A stretch of DNA of 13,801 bases, taken from the NCBI GenBank assembly GCA_002392325.1, contig DGGS01000229.1, positions 1-13,801 on the forward strand, written 5' to 3'. Each line of letters opens with the position of its first letter. Positions within the stretch are counted from its first letter, which is position 1. The notes under the pieces are model-generated. The model worked only from the letters and a program-made list of their open reading frames with translations, did no database searches and was not told the origin of the DNA. Position numbers and translations under genes: made by a program. Positions 6,900 through 13,801 of this stretch are shown one piece after another. Origin of the DNA: Bacteroidales bacterium UBA3868. GTDB taxonomy: Bacteria; Bacteroidota; Bacteroidia; Bacteroidales; WCHB1-69.

Positions 6900-7463
6900 T
6901 TAATCTCTTAAAACGGTAAAATTATAGTCATCCAAAAACTTGATCAAACGAGAGGGCTTGTAGTCGTAGGAGGTGGCAAACTGTTGTGGCACAACATAAT
7001 CCATAGCTCGGAGGACTTCTGGAGAAATATCGGAGAAGGTTTGAGGAGTGGGTTGTGAGGCGATATTCGCGGAAGTGGAGATGATGGGTTTGCCGAGCGC
7101 CCGGATCAGGCGTTTGCAGAACTCCTGTTGGACGATGCGGATGGCGATGGTGCCATCGTTGTGAACGAGTTTGGCGGGAAGGTTCTGCGCGGTGGGATAG
7201 ATGATGGTAGTGGGGCGAGACACATGGGGAATGAGGTCCCAGGCAATCAGCGGTATTTCCCGCACATACATTGGAAGACGCTCAGCGGAATCCAAAAGAA
7301 TAATCATACTCTTCTTCTCATCACGCTGTTTGATGTGATAAATTTTCATGATGGCATCCTCATTGGTGGCATCGCAACCGATTCCCCAAACCGTATCCGT
7401 AGGGTAAAGAATCACTTTTCCGGCGCGCAACAGTTCGACGCATTTTTCAATTTCCTGTTCCAT
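6900..7463 (-). CDS. tsaC: L-threonylcarbamoyladenylate synthase (Sua5/YciO/YrdC family)
   Basis: This cytosolic enzyme makes threonylcarbamoyl-AMP from threonine, bicarbonate and ATP, the first step of t6A37 modification in tRNAs that read ANN codons. From the ATG at 7463 the protein has 187 aa, the size of the short YrdC-only form without the Sua5 C-terminal domain. Signatures are PTDTVWG at residues 21-27, the basic KQRDEKKSM at 45-53, RPTTIIYP at 83-90 and STSAN at 129-133. The frame stays open upstream to 7520, but that extension covers the promoter region and encodes an unrelated hydrophobic stretch, so I prefer 7463. It is the first gene of the leftward operon, divergent from the peptidase gene and 2 bp ahead of coaD. 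Confidence 0.93.
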   Translation of the reverse strand: MEQEIEKCVELLRAGKVILYPTDTVWGIGCDATNEDAIMKIYHIKQRDEKKSMIILLDSAERLPMYVREIPLIAWDLIPHVSRPTTIIYPTAQNLPAKLVHNDGTIAIRIVQQEFCKRLIRALGKPIISTSANIASQPTPQTFSDISPEVLRAMDYVVPQQFATSYDYKPSRLIKFLDDYNFTVLRD

Positions 7464-7487
7464 TAGTATTAGTTTTTTTAGCAAGCG

Positions 7488-7521
7488 CAAAAGTACAAAA
7501 AAGGTAAAATAAAAATGCAAA
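7488..7521 (-). promoter_or_regulatory. Candidate tsaC promoter (TACTTTTG -7 box)
   Basis: On the minus strand TACTTTTG at 7495-7488 matches TAnnTTTG. A TTTG at 7521-7518 lies 22 bp upstream, slightly longer than the usual spacing. The start would be near 7482, giving a leader of about 18-20 nt before the ATG at 7463. This agrees with the chosen tsaC start and argues against the longer reading frame. Confidence 0.55.
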
Positions 7522-7538
7522 TTTTTCGTATTATTTTA

Positions 7539-7560
7539 TATCTTTGCCGCCTTATTTTTG
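7539..7560 (+). promoter_or_regulatory. Candidate promoter(s) of the C25 peptidase gene
   Basis: Two TAnnTTTG boxes follow each other: TATCTTTG at 7539-7546 and TATTTTTG at 7553-7560. The first would start transcription near 7553 and leave about a 34-nt leader; the second near 7567 with a leader of about 20 nt. Neither has a clear TTTG at -33, where the region is only T-rich. The boxes lie upstream of the ATG at 7587 and downstream of the in-frame ATG at 7515, which supports 7587 as the true start. Confidence 0.5.
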
Positions 7561-7586
7561 AATCATTAAAAATTAACTTACATACA

Positions 7587-10500
7587 ATGAAAAAATTATT
7601 CTTTTCCCTTTTCTTGCTATTGGTTATCACCACCTTGGCAGAAGCGCAGAATTACACGATTAACAGCAGCACTTACAACAGTGTCTCCCTTAATTTCAAG
7701 TCAGACATTCCGAATGTAGATGTCATCAAAACTCCGCAAGGGATGTTTTCCGTAATATCTATGCCGGACTTCAACCCCAGCAACATCGTGGGATGCCCCC
7801 AACTTCCTGTTCTCTCCAACCTTTTGGAAATCCCGTTGTGCGACTCCGTCATAGCAACCGTAACCAATGCGCAATATGAAGAATACGATGCAGCAGCGTT
7901 AGGCATTTTGCATCCCATATATCCCGTTCAGACCAACTATCCGAAATCATACACGGGTGACAAGCCCTTCAATCGGAACAACGAAGTGTATGGCACCAAC
8001 GATTTCTACACAGAGTCTTTGGTTAGAGTGGAGAAAATAGGCACCATGCGTGACATCACTATGGCCAACATCTATTTTTCACCTATACAATACAACCCTG
8101 TTACAAATCGTATCCGCATCTGCCATTCAGTTGATGTGGAAGTGACCTATGTGAACGCCAACATACCTGGCACTTATGAGTTGAAAAACAAATATGGCAG
8201 TCCTGCCTTTCAGGTGGGAGCCTCATCCGTTATCAACCCTATGGGAACCCGTAATGAATTCACAAACGCCCCTATCAAATATTTGATTATCGCAAACAGC
8301 ATGTTCGCAAACAACGAGCAACTCAATCAATTCATCCAATGGAAAAAACGAATCGGTTACATCGTGGAAGTGGCCTACACCAGTGATCCCGCGGTAGGTA
8401 CCACTACTACTTCCATCAAGAACTACATCATGGCGCAATATAACAACGCCACGCCCGAGAATCCCGCTCCGACATTTTTGTTGCTCATCGGTGATGTTGC
8501 ACAACTTCCGCCATTCAGTTGCAACACGAGCAACTCCCATGTGTCAGACCTTTATTATGCCACATGGACAACCGGTGACAATCTGCCAGACTGCTATTAC
8601 GGCCGTTTCTCTGCCCAAAATGTGTCACAACTCGTTCCTCAAATTGAAAAAACCTTGATGTATGAACAATACACCATGGATGACCCGTCTTATCTGGGCA
8701 AAGCCGTATTGATTGCCGGCTCAGATGCCAACTGGGCACCGACTCATGCTGACGGACAAATCAATTACATTTACAACAATTACATTAACACCAATAGCAC
8801 AACACACAACTACACTACAGTGTACAAGCACAACTACAATTGTTCTTCACAAGCGGCCACCATCCGCAGTGAGATTGGCGCCGGAGTTGGCTGGGCCAAC
8901 TACACGGCTCACGGAGGCGAAGACGGCTGGTCAGATCCTTCTTTCAACAACAGTCACGTAAGCGCTATGCAAAACCAAGGCAAGTACGGTATCATGATCG
9001 GAAACTGCTGTCTTACTGGAAAGTTCAACTCTTCCAGCGACTGTTTTGCGGAAGTTCTGCTACGCACCGCCAACAAGGGTGCTGTAGCCTACATCGGAGG
9101 TTCTGAAGTGACCTATTGGCCGCAAGACTATTATTGGGCTGTAGGTGCGCGTGCCAACTGCACCGCCAACCCCACGTATGATGCTTCCAAATTAGGTTCC
9201 TACGACCGCGTTTTCCACACTCATGGCGAGAATGCGAGTGTTTGGACATCATCCATAAGTGCCTTTATGCAAGGCGGCAACCTTTCGGTTGAGGCTTCCA
9301 ATTCCGATGCCACCGACAAAAAATATTATTGGGAGATTTATCATCTGTTCGGTGATCCTTCCCTTCGTCCGTATCTGGGAATCCCCACTCAACAAAATGT
9401 GAACGCCAACGATGTTATTGTTGTGGGAGCAACCACCTATCATGTGGACGCTTCTCCATACGCTTACGTAGCTCTTACCCACAACAACAATCTGGTGGCT
9501 GCTGCTTTTGCAGACGGGAATGGTAGTGTAAACCTCACACTCAACGCGTCTCTGGAACCTGGAGAATATGAGCTTGCTGTTGAGGCCCAAAACAAAATCC
9601 AATTTTTCAAGACCGTAAATGTCATCGTTCCCCAAGGTGCATACATTACCACCTCGGCTCTGGAATTATCTCCTATCAGTGTGCCCAACAACGGATCCAC
9701 TGTAAGTTGGGACCTCACGGTACAAAACTTGGGCAATGTTAATGCCGCTGCCGCATACGCCAAACTGACCACCTCTACTTCTGGAGTGCAAATACTCGTG
9801 GACTCTGTCTTTCTGGGCGACATTGCCAGCAGTTCCACCAAAACAGTAAACACTGCTTTCCAAACCATATTGCCCGCTGACGCAGAAGACGGCACGATAG
9901 CCAACTTCACCGTTACCGTATATTGGGGGACCTCTTCTTCTAACAAAAATACAACACTTACCATCAACGCTCCAAAATTGGTACTTGACAACCACACCAT
10001 CCAAACCACAAGTGATGCTTCCGTAATCGTCCCTGGCGATTTGGTGACCGTTACTTGCGTCAACAAAAATGTCGGACATGCTACTTTGCCCCAAGGGCTG
10101 GTTGACCTCACCTCCAATTACACTGGTGCTGTGGTAACCACCTCTTCCTATTCCATATACACATTGCAACCAGAACAGACCACCAACAATGTGTTCACCG
10201 TCCAAATCGGCAATGATGTGCCTATCAACACCATTATCCCGTTAGTCTATCATATCATCTACGGCAACAAGCACTTCAAAGACACCATCTTCTTGACAAT
10301 CGGAACTGCCATGGAAACCTTCGAAACCGGCAATTTCACCGAGTTCCCATGGAACAACAACAGTAACAAACCGTGGGAAATCACCACCACATCTCCCTAT
10401 TCAGGAAACAACTGTGCACGCTCCGCTTCTGGACTTGGCAACAATGTCTCATCCACCTTGAGCATCACAGTTAACGCTTCCCAAGCAGGAAATATCTCCT

Positions 10501-11015
10501 TCTTTAGAAAAGTCTCCTCTGAGCAAAATTGGGACAAATTCACATTTGCCATCGATGGTGCTGTTATGGATGAACAATCTGGCACTGTGCAATGGTCACA
10601 GGTTTCCTTCCCCGTTGCTGTCGGCAGTCATACCTACACATTCAAATACACGAAAGACTATTCATCAAATGCGGGCAGCGATTGCGCTTGGATTGACAAT
10701 GTAGTTTTCCCTGGATACGGAACAATGGCTCCGCAAGACACCAATGATTTTGTGGGCATCAGCGATTACTCCATCCCCTCCGCTAACATCACTGTTTACC
10801 CGAACCCGACATCTGGCCAATTGACGGTCAGCAGCAACGAAGCCATCCGCATGATTTCCATATATGACCTCAGCGGCCGATTGGTTGAGACTATAACTGT
10901 GAACGCCGATACACAAGCCAACCTTAATGTTGCACGCTTGAACAGCGGTGTTTACTTCATCAAAACCCAATTGGAGAACCAACAGACCAAAACTTCCAAA
11001 TTCATCAAGCAATAA
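7587..11015 (+). CDS. C25 (gingipain-type) cysteine peptidase with T9SS sorting domain
   Basis: This is a secreted multidomain peptidase of 1142 aa. The signal peptide MKKLFFSLFLLLVITTLAEA is followed by a C25-type propeptide with GCPQLPV at residues 69-75. The caspase-like peptidase domain is at about 229-598. Its likely catalytic His442 is in YTAHGGEDGW, and the Cys is in GNCCLTGKF (Cys474-Cys475, with Cys475 best aligned). HLFGDPS at 586-592 closes the domain. An Ig-like domain (about 608-680) and two CARDB-like beta-sandwich segments (about 690-905) follow. Then comes a jelly-roll domain (about 909-1044) like gingipain adhesin modules. The end is a type A T9SS sorting domain (about 1067-1142) with VYPNPTSGQLTV, IYDLSGRLV, GVYFIK and SKFIKQ. 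The protein should cross the outer membrane by T9SS and be released or attached to surface lipopolysaccharide. Arg or Lys specificity cannot be read. The stop overlaps the DUF1599 start. Confidence 0.93.
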   Translation: MKKLFFSLFLLLVITTLAEAQNYTINSSTYNSVSLNFKSDIPNVDVIKTPQGMFSVISMPDFNPSNIVGCPQLPVLSNLLEIPLCDSVIATVTNAQYEEYDAAALGILHPIYPVQTNYPKSYTGDKPFNRNNEVYGTNDFYTESLVRVEKIGTMRDITMANIYFSPIQYNPVTNRIRICHSVDVEVTYVNANIPGTYELKNKYGSPAFQVGASSVINPMGTRNEFTNAPIKYLIIANSMFANNEQLNQFIQWKKRIGYIVEVAYTSDPAVGTTTTSIKNYIMAQYNNATPENPAPTFLLLIGDVAQLPPFSCNTSNSHVSDLYYATWTTGDNLPDCYYGRFSAQNVSQLVPQIEKTLMYEQYTMDDPSYLGKAVLIAGSDANWAPTHADGQINYIYNNYINTNSTTHNYTTVYKHNYNCSSQAATIRSEIGAGVGWANYTAHGGEDGWSDPSFNNSHVSAMQNQGKYGIMIGNCCLTGKFNSSSDCFAEVLLRTANKGAVAYIGGSEVTYWPQDYYWAVGARANCTANPTYDASKLGSYDRVFHTHGENASVWTSSISAFMQGGNLSVEASNSDATDKKYYWEIYHLFGDPSLRPYLGIPTQQNVNANDVIVVGATTYHVDASPYAYVALTHNNNLVAAAFADGNGSVNLTLNASLEPGEYELAVEAQNKIQFFKTVNVIVPQGAYITTSALELSPISVPNNGSTVSWDLTVQNLGNVNAAAAYAKLTTSTSGVQILVDSVFLGDIASSSTKTVNTAFQTILPADAEDGTIANFTVTVYWGTSSSNKNTTLTINAPKLVLDNHTIQTTSDASVIVPGDLVTVTCVNKNVGHATLPQGLVDLTSNYTGAVVTTSSYSIYTLQPEQTTNNVFTVQIGNDVPINTIIPLVYHIIYGNKHFKDTIFLTIGTAMETFETGNFTEFPWNNNSNKPWEITTTSPYSGNNCARSASGLGNNVSSTLSITVNASQAGNISFFRKVSSEQNWDKFTFAIDGAVMDEQSGTVQWSQVSFPVAVGSHTYTFKYTKDYSSNAGSDCAWIDNVVFPGYGTMAPQDTNDFVGISDYSIPSANITVYPNPTSGQLTVSSNEAIRMISIYDLSGRLVETITVNADTQANLNVARLNSGVYFIKTQLENQQTKTSKFIKQ

Positions 11016-11569
11016 TGGCAAACACTTCCGAACAATACGATGAAATCATCCGGCAATGTCTGGATATCTTTTCCAAGAAAGCCATTGACTACGGCACGGC
11101 GTGGCGCATTCTGCGCACACCGTCGCTGACGGACCAGATTTACATCAAGGCCAACCGCATCCGCAGCATCCAGGAAAAGGGTGAGGCCAAGGTTGCCGAA
11201 GGCATCATCCCGGAATTCATCGGTATCGTCAACTACTCCGTCATGGCCTTGATCCAACTGGAACTGGGCGTGGCCGAGACCGCCGAACAAATTGAGATGA
11301 AACCGGAAAAAGTCGTGGAATTGTACAAAAAGTACATCACAGCCGCCAAAGACCTGATGATGAACAAGAACCACGACTACGACGAGGCCTGGCGCCAGAT
11401 GCGCATCAGTTCGCTGGATGACATCATCCTGATGAAACTCTTCCGCATCAAGTCCATCGAGGACCACAACGGTAACACGATTATTTCGGAAGGTTTGGAT
11501 GCCAATTACTACGACATCATCAATTATTCGATGTTTGCGTTGATACGGTTGGTGATAGAAAAGGAATAG
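11015..11569 (+). CDS. DUF1599 domain protein with internal duplication
   Basis: This is a probably cytosolic, alpha-helical protein of 184 aa with no signal peptide. It consists of two homologous halves, residues 8-85 and 104-181. Both share the pattern DY..AWR..R..SL.D.I..K..RI.SI, then EG and later NYS..ALI.L. The family is DUF1599, common in Bacteroidota; I recall the domain also being described as nucleotide-modification associated, but not with certainty. The conserved Asp, Tyr, Trp, Arg and Asn positions look like a binding pocket, yet no reaction can be assigned. The ATG shares its A with the peptidase stop (TAATG), suggesting translational coupling. The BT_3928-type gene follows after a 96-bp repeat-bearing gap, a neighbour I recall for this family in other Bacteroidota. 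Confidence 0.88.
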   Translation: MANTSEQYDEIIRQCLDIFSKKAIDYGTAWRILRTPSLTDQIYIKANRIRSIQEKGEAKVAEGIIPEFIGIVNYSVMALIQLELGVAETAEQIEMKPEKVVELYKKYITAAKDLMMNKNHDYDEAWRQMRISSLDDIILMKLFRIKSIEDHNGNTIISEGLDANYYDIINYSMFALIRLVIEKE

Positions 11570-11580
11570 AGGTGCATGGG

Positions 11581-11640
11581 GTACATGAGGTGAAGGGTAC
11601 AAGGTGAAAGGTACAAGGTGAAAGGGTGAAAGGTGAAAAG
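11581..11640 (+). repeat. Purine-rich degenerate tandem repeat (GGTACAAGGTGAAA units)
   Basis: Three units of 14-15 bp begin at 11581, 11597 and 11611. The last two (11597-11610 and 11611-11624) are identical, GTACAAGGTGAAAG. They are followed by shorter GGTGAAA units up to 11640 and then an 8-T run at 11642-11649. The array fills most of the 96-bp gap between the DUF1599 and BT_3928-type genes. Similar AAGGTGAAAGG strings are, as I recall, frequent between genes in Bacteroidota. The T-run without a stable stem does not make a standard terminator. Confidence 0.75.
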
Positions 11641-11665
11641 GTTTTTTTTAAAATATCAATAATAC

Positions 11666-12838
11666 ATGAAAAATAGAGAATCCATTTGGTTGAAAATTAT
11701 CCGCATACTGCTGGGATGTTTGTTTTTGTTTTCCAGTTTCACTAAAGCGGTGGACCCGGTGAACTTCGGCATCACCATGAACGACTACTTTGTATCGTTT
11801 GGCATGGGATTCCTGCATCCATTGGCCCAGTTTGCCGCCATTTGCGCCATCTCCTGCGAGTTTATTCTGGGCTGCATGATGCTGTTCCGCATAAAACCCC
11901 TGTTGGCCGCATGGGGATATCTGCTCTTCATGGTCTTCTTCTTCTTCCTGACCTTGTGGCTCGCCGTGGCTGAGTATCTGGAGGTGCATGGCATCCACGA
12001 TTTCGGTGTGGTGAAGGACTGCGGTTGTTTCGGACAAGCCGTCAAGATGTCGAATTTGCAGACATTCCTCAAGAATGTCGTGATTATCATCCCGACTATC
12101 ATCGTGTTCATTTTCCGCAAGAGAATACCCGAAAGCCGTTTGGGTTCCTGGATCCAATGGTTCCTGATTTTCCTGTTCGCCCTTATCGCGGTCATTTTCC
12201 AACTGCACTGCATCCGCCACTTGCCCGCCATTGATTTCACCGATTGGAAGAAAGGCAACGATGTGACCTCCTTCATTGAGCAACCCGCTCAAAAGGATGT
12301 GTTGTTCATCTACAAAAACAAAGCCGACGGCCAGGAAGTGACGCTGACGCAAGACGAACTGATGGCCAAAGAGGACGATTTCTACGAGAATTTCGACTAT
12401 GTGGACCGCAAAGACAGCATCATCAAGGACATTGTGCGCGCCAAGATTGACGGTTTCAACATGCTGGACGAAAACGGCGCCGACCACGCTTTTGAGTTGA
12501 TCAGCAAGCAGAACGACCGCGACCTGTATGTGTTGTACATGCACGACCTGTCGGAAACCAACCTCAAGGGTGTAGAGAAGGCCAAACAACTGGCCGCCGA
12601 CTGCGCCGAGAAAGACATCGACTTTGTGGCAGTCACCAATTCATCCGAAGAGGATATTGACAAATTTGTGGCCCTCAACAAGCTTGATTTCCCAGTTTAT
12701 CACAATCCTATTGACCCCGTGAAGGGTCCTTTCATGGTGCGCGATGCTGTGCGTTCCAATCCGGGTATCATCCTGTTCAACAAGGGGTTTGTGGTAGATA
12801 AGTGGGCATGGCGCGATTTCCCCGCCACAGCCAGATAA
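11666..12838 (+). CDS. BT_3928-family DoxX/MauE-like membrane protein with thioredoxin-like tail
   Basis: This is an inner-membrane protein of 390 aa. About five hydrophobic segments are visible: residues 9-28, 49-73, 76-103, 131-150 and 162-182. The first four form a DoxX/MauE-like bundle. DCGCFG at 118-123 gives a CxC pair (Cys119 and Cys121) that is characteristic of the BT_3928 group and of redox-linked MauE relatives. The soluble part (about 190-390) has a thioredoxin-like pattern at the end: LYVLYMHD, FVAVTNSSEED, then RSNPGIILFNKG with a cis-proline-like Pro, and WAWRDFP. It lacks a CxxC there. It may pass electrons or recognise thiols for envelope proteins; the partner is unknown. The start is the ATG at 11666, after an A/T-rich leader. 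prmC begins 3 bp after the stop. Confidence 0.9.
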   Translation: MKNRESIWLKIIRILLGCLFLFSSFTKAVDPVNFGITMNDYFVSFGMGFLHPLAQFAAICAISCEFILGCMMLFRIKPLLAAWGYLLFMVFFFFLTLWLAVAEYLEVHGIHDFGVVKDCGCFGQAVKMSNLQTFLKNVVIIIPTIIVFIFRKRIPESRLGSWIQWFLIFLFALIAVIFQLHCIRHLPAIDFTDWKKGNDVTSFIEQPAQKDVLFIYKNKADGQEVTLTQDELMAKEDDFYENFDYVDRKDSIIKDIVRAKIDGFNMLDENGADHAFELISKQNDRDLYVLYMHDLSETNLKGVEKAKQLAADCAEKDIDFVAVTNSSEEDIDKFVALNKLDFPVYHNPIDPVKGPFMVRDAVRSNPGIILFNKGFVVDKWAWRDFPATAR

Positions 12839-12841
12839 GCG

Positions 12842-13714
12842 ATGACCACACGGGAACACCTTCATAGAATCACTCAACTTTTGCAGCCGCTTTATGACGC
12901 ACATGAGGCGGCTGCAATTGCAAAGGCGTACCTGCAAGCGCGCTTGGCCCTGCCGGCGCACGAGATGGTATTGCGCGCCAACGAAGCGCTGCCTGCGCAA
13001 GTGGAACAGCAACTGGCGCAAGACCTCCCGCTATTGCAACAGGGAACCCCATTGCAACAAGTGCTGGGCGAGGCGGAGTTCTACGGACTCACGCTGAAGG
13101 TCACCCCCGATGTGCTGATTCCGCGTCCTGAGACGGAGGAGTTGGTGGACCTCATCGTGCGGCAGTATCAGCACTCCCCTGCCTTACGGATTTGGGACTT
13201 GGGCACTGGCAGCGGGTGCATTGCCATCGCACTGGCCAAGCATTTGCCGCAAGCGGAGGTGTACGCTACTGACCTCTCGGAACCTGCCCTTGCCGTCGCC
13301 CGCGCGAATGCGGAAGCTAACCATGCGACCATCAGATTTGCCCGGCACGACATGTTAGATGCGACGAACTTACCGTTCGGCGACACGCGCTTTGACATTC
13401 TGGTGAGCAATCCGCCGTACATCCCTGCCGCGCTGCGGAGCACCATGCATCGCAATGTGGTGGCACACGAACCGCACAGCGCACTGTTCGTGCCCGACGA
13501 GAACCCTTTGCTGTTTTACGAAGCGTTGGCGCAAATCGGGGAACACTGTTTGATCCCGCACGGAAAGATTTACGCCGAAACCTTTGAGGGCTATCACAAG
13601 GAATTGGAAGCAATGTTTTTATCACATGGTTACGCTGATTTTCAGTCGTTGGAAGACATCAACGGGAAGAAGCGGATGGTGTATGTCACTACACATTATG
13701 CATCCCAACGGTAA
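12842..13714 (+). CDS. prmC: Peptide chain release factor N5-glutamine methyltransferase
   Basis: This cytosolic enzyme methylates the Gln of the GGQ motif in release factors RF1 and RF2 with S-adenosylmethionine, improving termination. The protein has 290 aa, close to the usual 275-290. An N-terminal helical domain (about 1-80) precedes PRPETEE at 95-101. The SAM-binding loop DLGTGSG is at 119-125. The acidic end of beta-2 is in YATDLSEPAL, and the substrate-binding NPPY is at 190-193 in ILVSNPPYIP. The order and spacing are those of PrmC/HemK. The ATG at 12842 follows the BT_3928-type stop by 3 bp, so the two genes are co-transcribed. Its base composition looks more G/C-rich than that of the peptidase gene. 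Confidence 0.95.
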   Translation: MTTREHLHRITQLLQPLYDAHEAAAIAKAYLQARLALPAHEMVLRANEALPAQVEQQLAQDLPLLQQGTPLQQVLGEAEFYGLTLKVTPDVLIPRPETEELVDLIVRQYQHSPALRIWDLGTGSGCIAIALAKHLPQAEVYATDLSEPALAVARANAEANHATIRFARHDMLDATNLPFGDTRFDILVSNPPYIPAALRSTMHRNVVAHEPHSALFVPDENPLLFYEALAQIGEHCLIPHGKIYAETFEGYHKELEAMFLSHGYADFQSLEDINGKKRMVYVTTHYASQR

Positions 13715-13720
13715 TTTTTG

Positions 13721-13728
13721 TATCTTTG
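13721..13728 (+). promoter_or_regulatory. Promoter-like TATCTTTG box after prmC
   Basis: TATCTTTG matches the TAnnTTTG -7 consensus and is the same octamer as the first box before the peptidase gene. It lies 7 bp after the prmC stop and would start transcription near 13735 toward the right edge. No clear -33 TTTG is present. The gene it would serve, protein or RNA, lies beyond the window. Confidence 0.4.
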
Positions 13729-13776
13729 CAACCTCATAATCTGCCAGCACTTTGCCCCTATGTGGCTGCTCAAGAG

Positions 13777-13801
13777 TACCTTTAACCTTTTACCTTTAAC
13801 C
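13777..13801 (-). repeat. TACCTTTAACC direct repeat at the window end
   Basis: Two copies of TACCTTTAACC (13777-13787 and 13791-13801) run to the last base, so the array may continue outside. Read on the minus strand the unit is GGTTAAAGGTA, close in style to the GGTACAAGGTGAAA array at 11581-11640 but in the opposite orientation. I recall such strings as common intergenic repeats in Bacteroidota; no function is established. Confidence 0.6.

Noticed and set aside
7464..7520. N-terminal extension of tsaC to an ATG at 7520
   Set aside because: The extension encodes a hydrophobic stretch absent from the family and covers the TACTTTTG box; the ATG at 7463 gives the normal YrdC length.
7515..7586. 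N-terminal extension of the C25 peptidase to an ATG at 7515
   Set aside because: It would place 24 residues ahead of a complete MKK signal peptide and start upstream of both promoter-like boxes.
11641..11655. T-run after the purine repeat as an intrinsic terminator of the peptidase-DUF1599 unit
   Set aside because: No stable stem precedes the eight Ts; the upstream sequence is almost all purine and cannot pair with itself.
11648..12589. A 313-residue open frame on the minus strand opposite the BT_3928-type gene
   Set aside because: Its translation is rich in His, Gln, Val and Glu without domain motifs, as expected for the reverse of Asp/Lys/Phe-rich coding sequence; the plus-strand gene is well supported.
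1..13801. CRISPR array, tRNA or rRNA genes, insertion sequence or prophage genes
   Set aside because: I looked for regular spaced repeats, cloverleaf-like arms, rRNA core sequences and transposase, integrase or phage motifs and found none; the tandem repeats present are short and contiguous without spacers.

Overview
The window looks like chromosomal DNA from a member of the Bacteroidota, most likely Bacteroidales-like. Four things point there: a C25 (gingipain-type) cysteine peptidase with a type A type IX secretion system (T9SS) sorting domain; families largely confined to that phylum (Omp28-related lipoprotein, DUF6029 barrel, DUF1599, BT_3928-type DoxX); promoter-like TAnnTTTG boxes; and A/T-rich start regions without Shine-Dalgarno sequences. 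I see no tRNA, rRNA, CRISPR array, integrase or transposase.

The layout is divergent around about 7.46-7.59 kb, and nothing is convergent. Leftward (minus strand), in transcription order: tsaC (threonylcarbamoyl-AMP synthase), coaD (phosphopantetheine adenylyltransferase), a 485-residue exported thioredoxin-fold protein whose start overlaps the coaD stop, a 140-bp gap with a candidate promoter, then a tight trio: small TlpA-like thioredoxin, DUF6029 outer-membrane barrel, Omp28-related lipoprotein. After a cluster of three palindromes come a D-2-hydroxyacid dehydrogenase and the start of an ABC-F ATPase cut by the left edge.

Rightward (plus strand): the C25 peptidase, a DUF1599 protein that starts inside the peptidase stop codon, a purine-rich tandem repeat, a BT_3928-family DoxX membrane protein with a thioredoxin-like tail, prmC (release-factor glutamine methyltransferase), and a short tail holding a promoter-like box and an inverted relative of the purine repeat.

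The housekeeping genes (tsaC, coaD, prmC) serve tRNA modification, coenzyme A synthesis and translation termination. The most system-like part is 1.7-6.4 kb: three exported proteins with three different CxxC motifs (CQNC, WCKPC, CMDC) around one outer-membrane barrel. This suggests an envelope thiol-disulfide module, possibly linked to maturation of exported proteins. That role is inference from family membership and gene order only.
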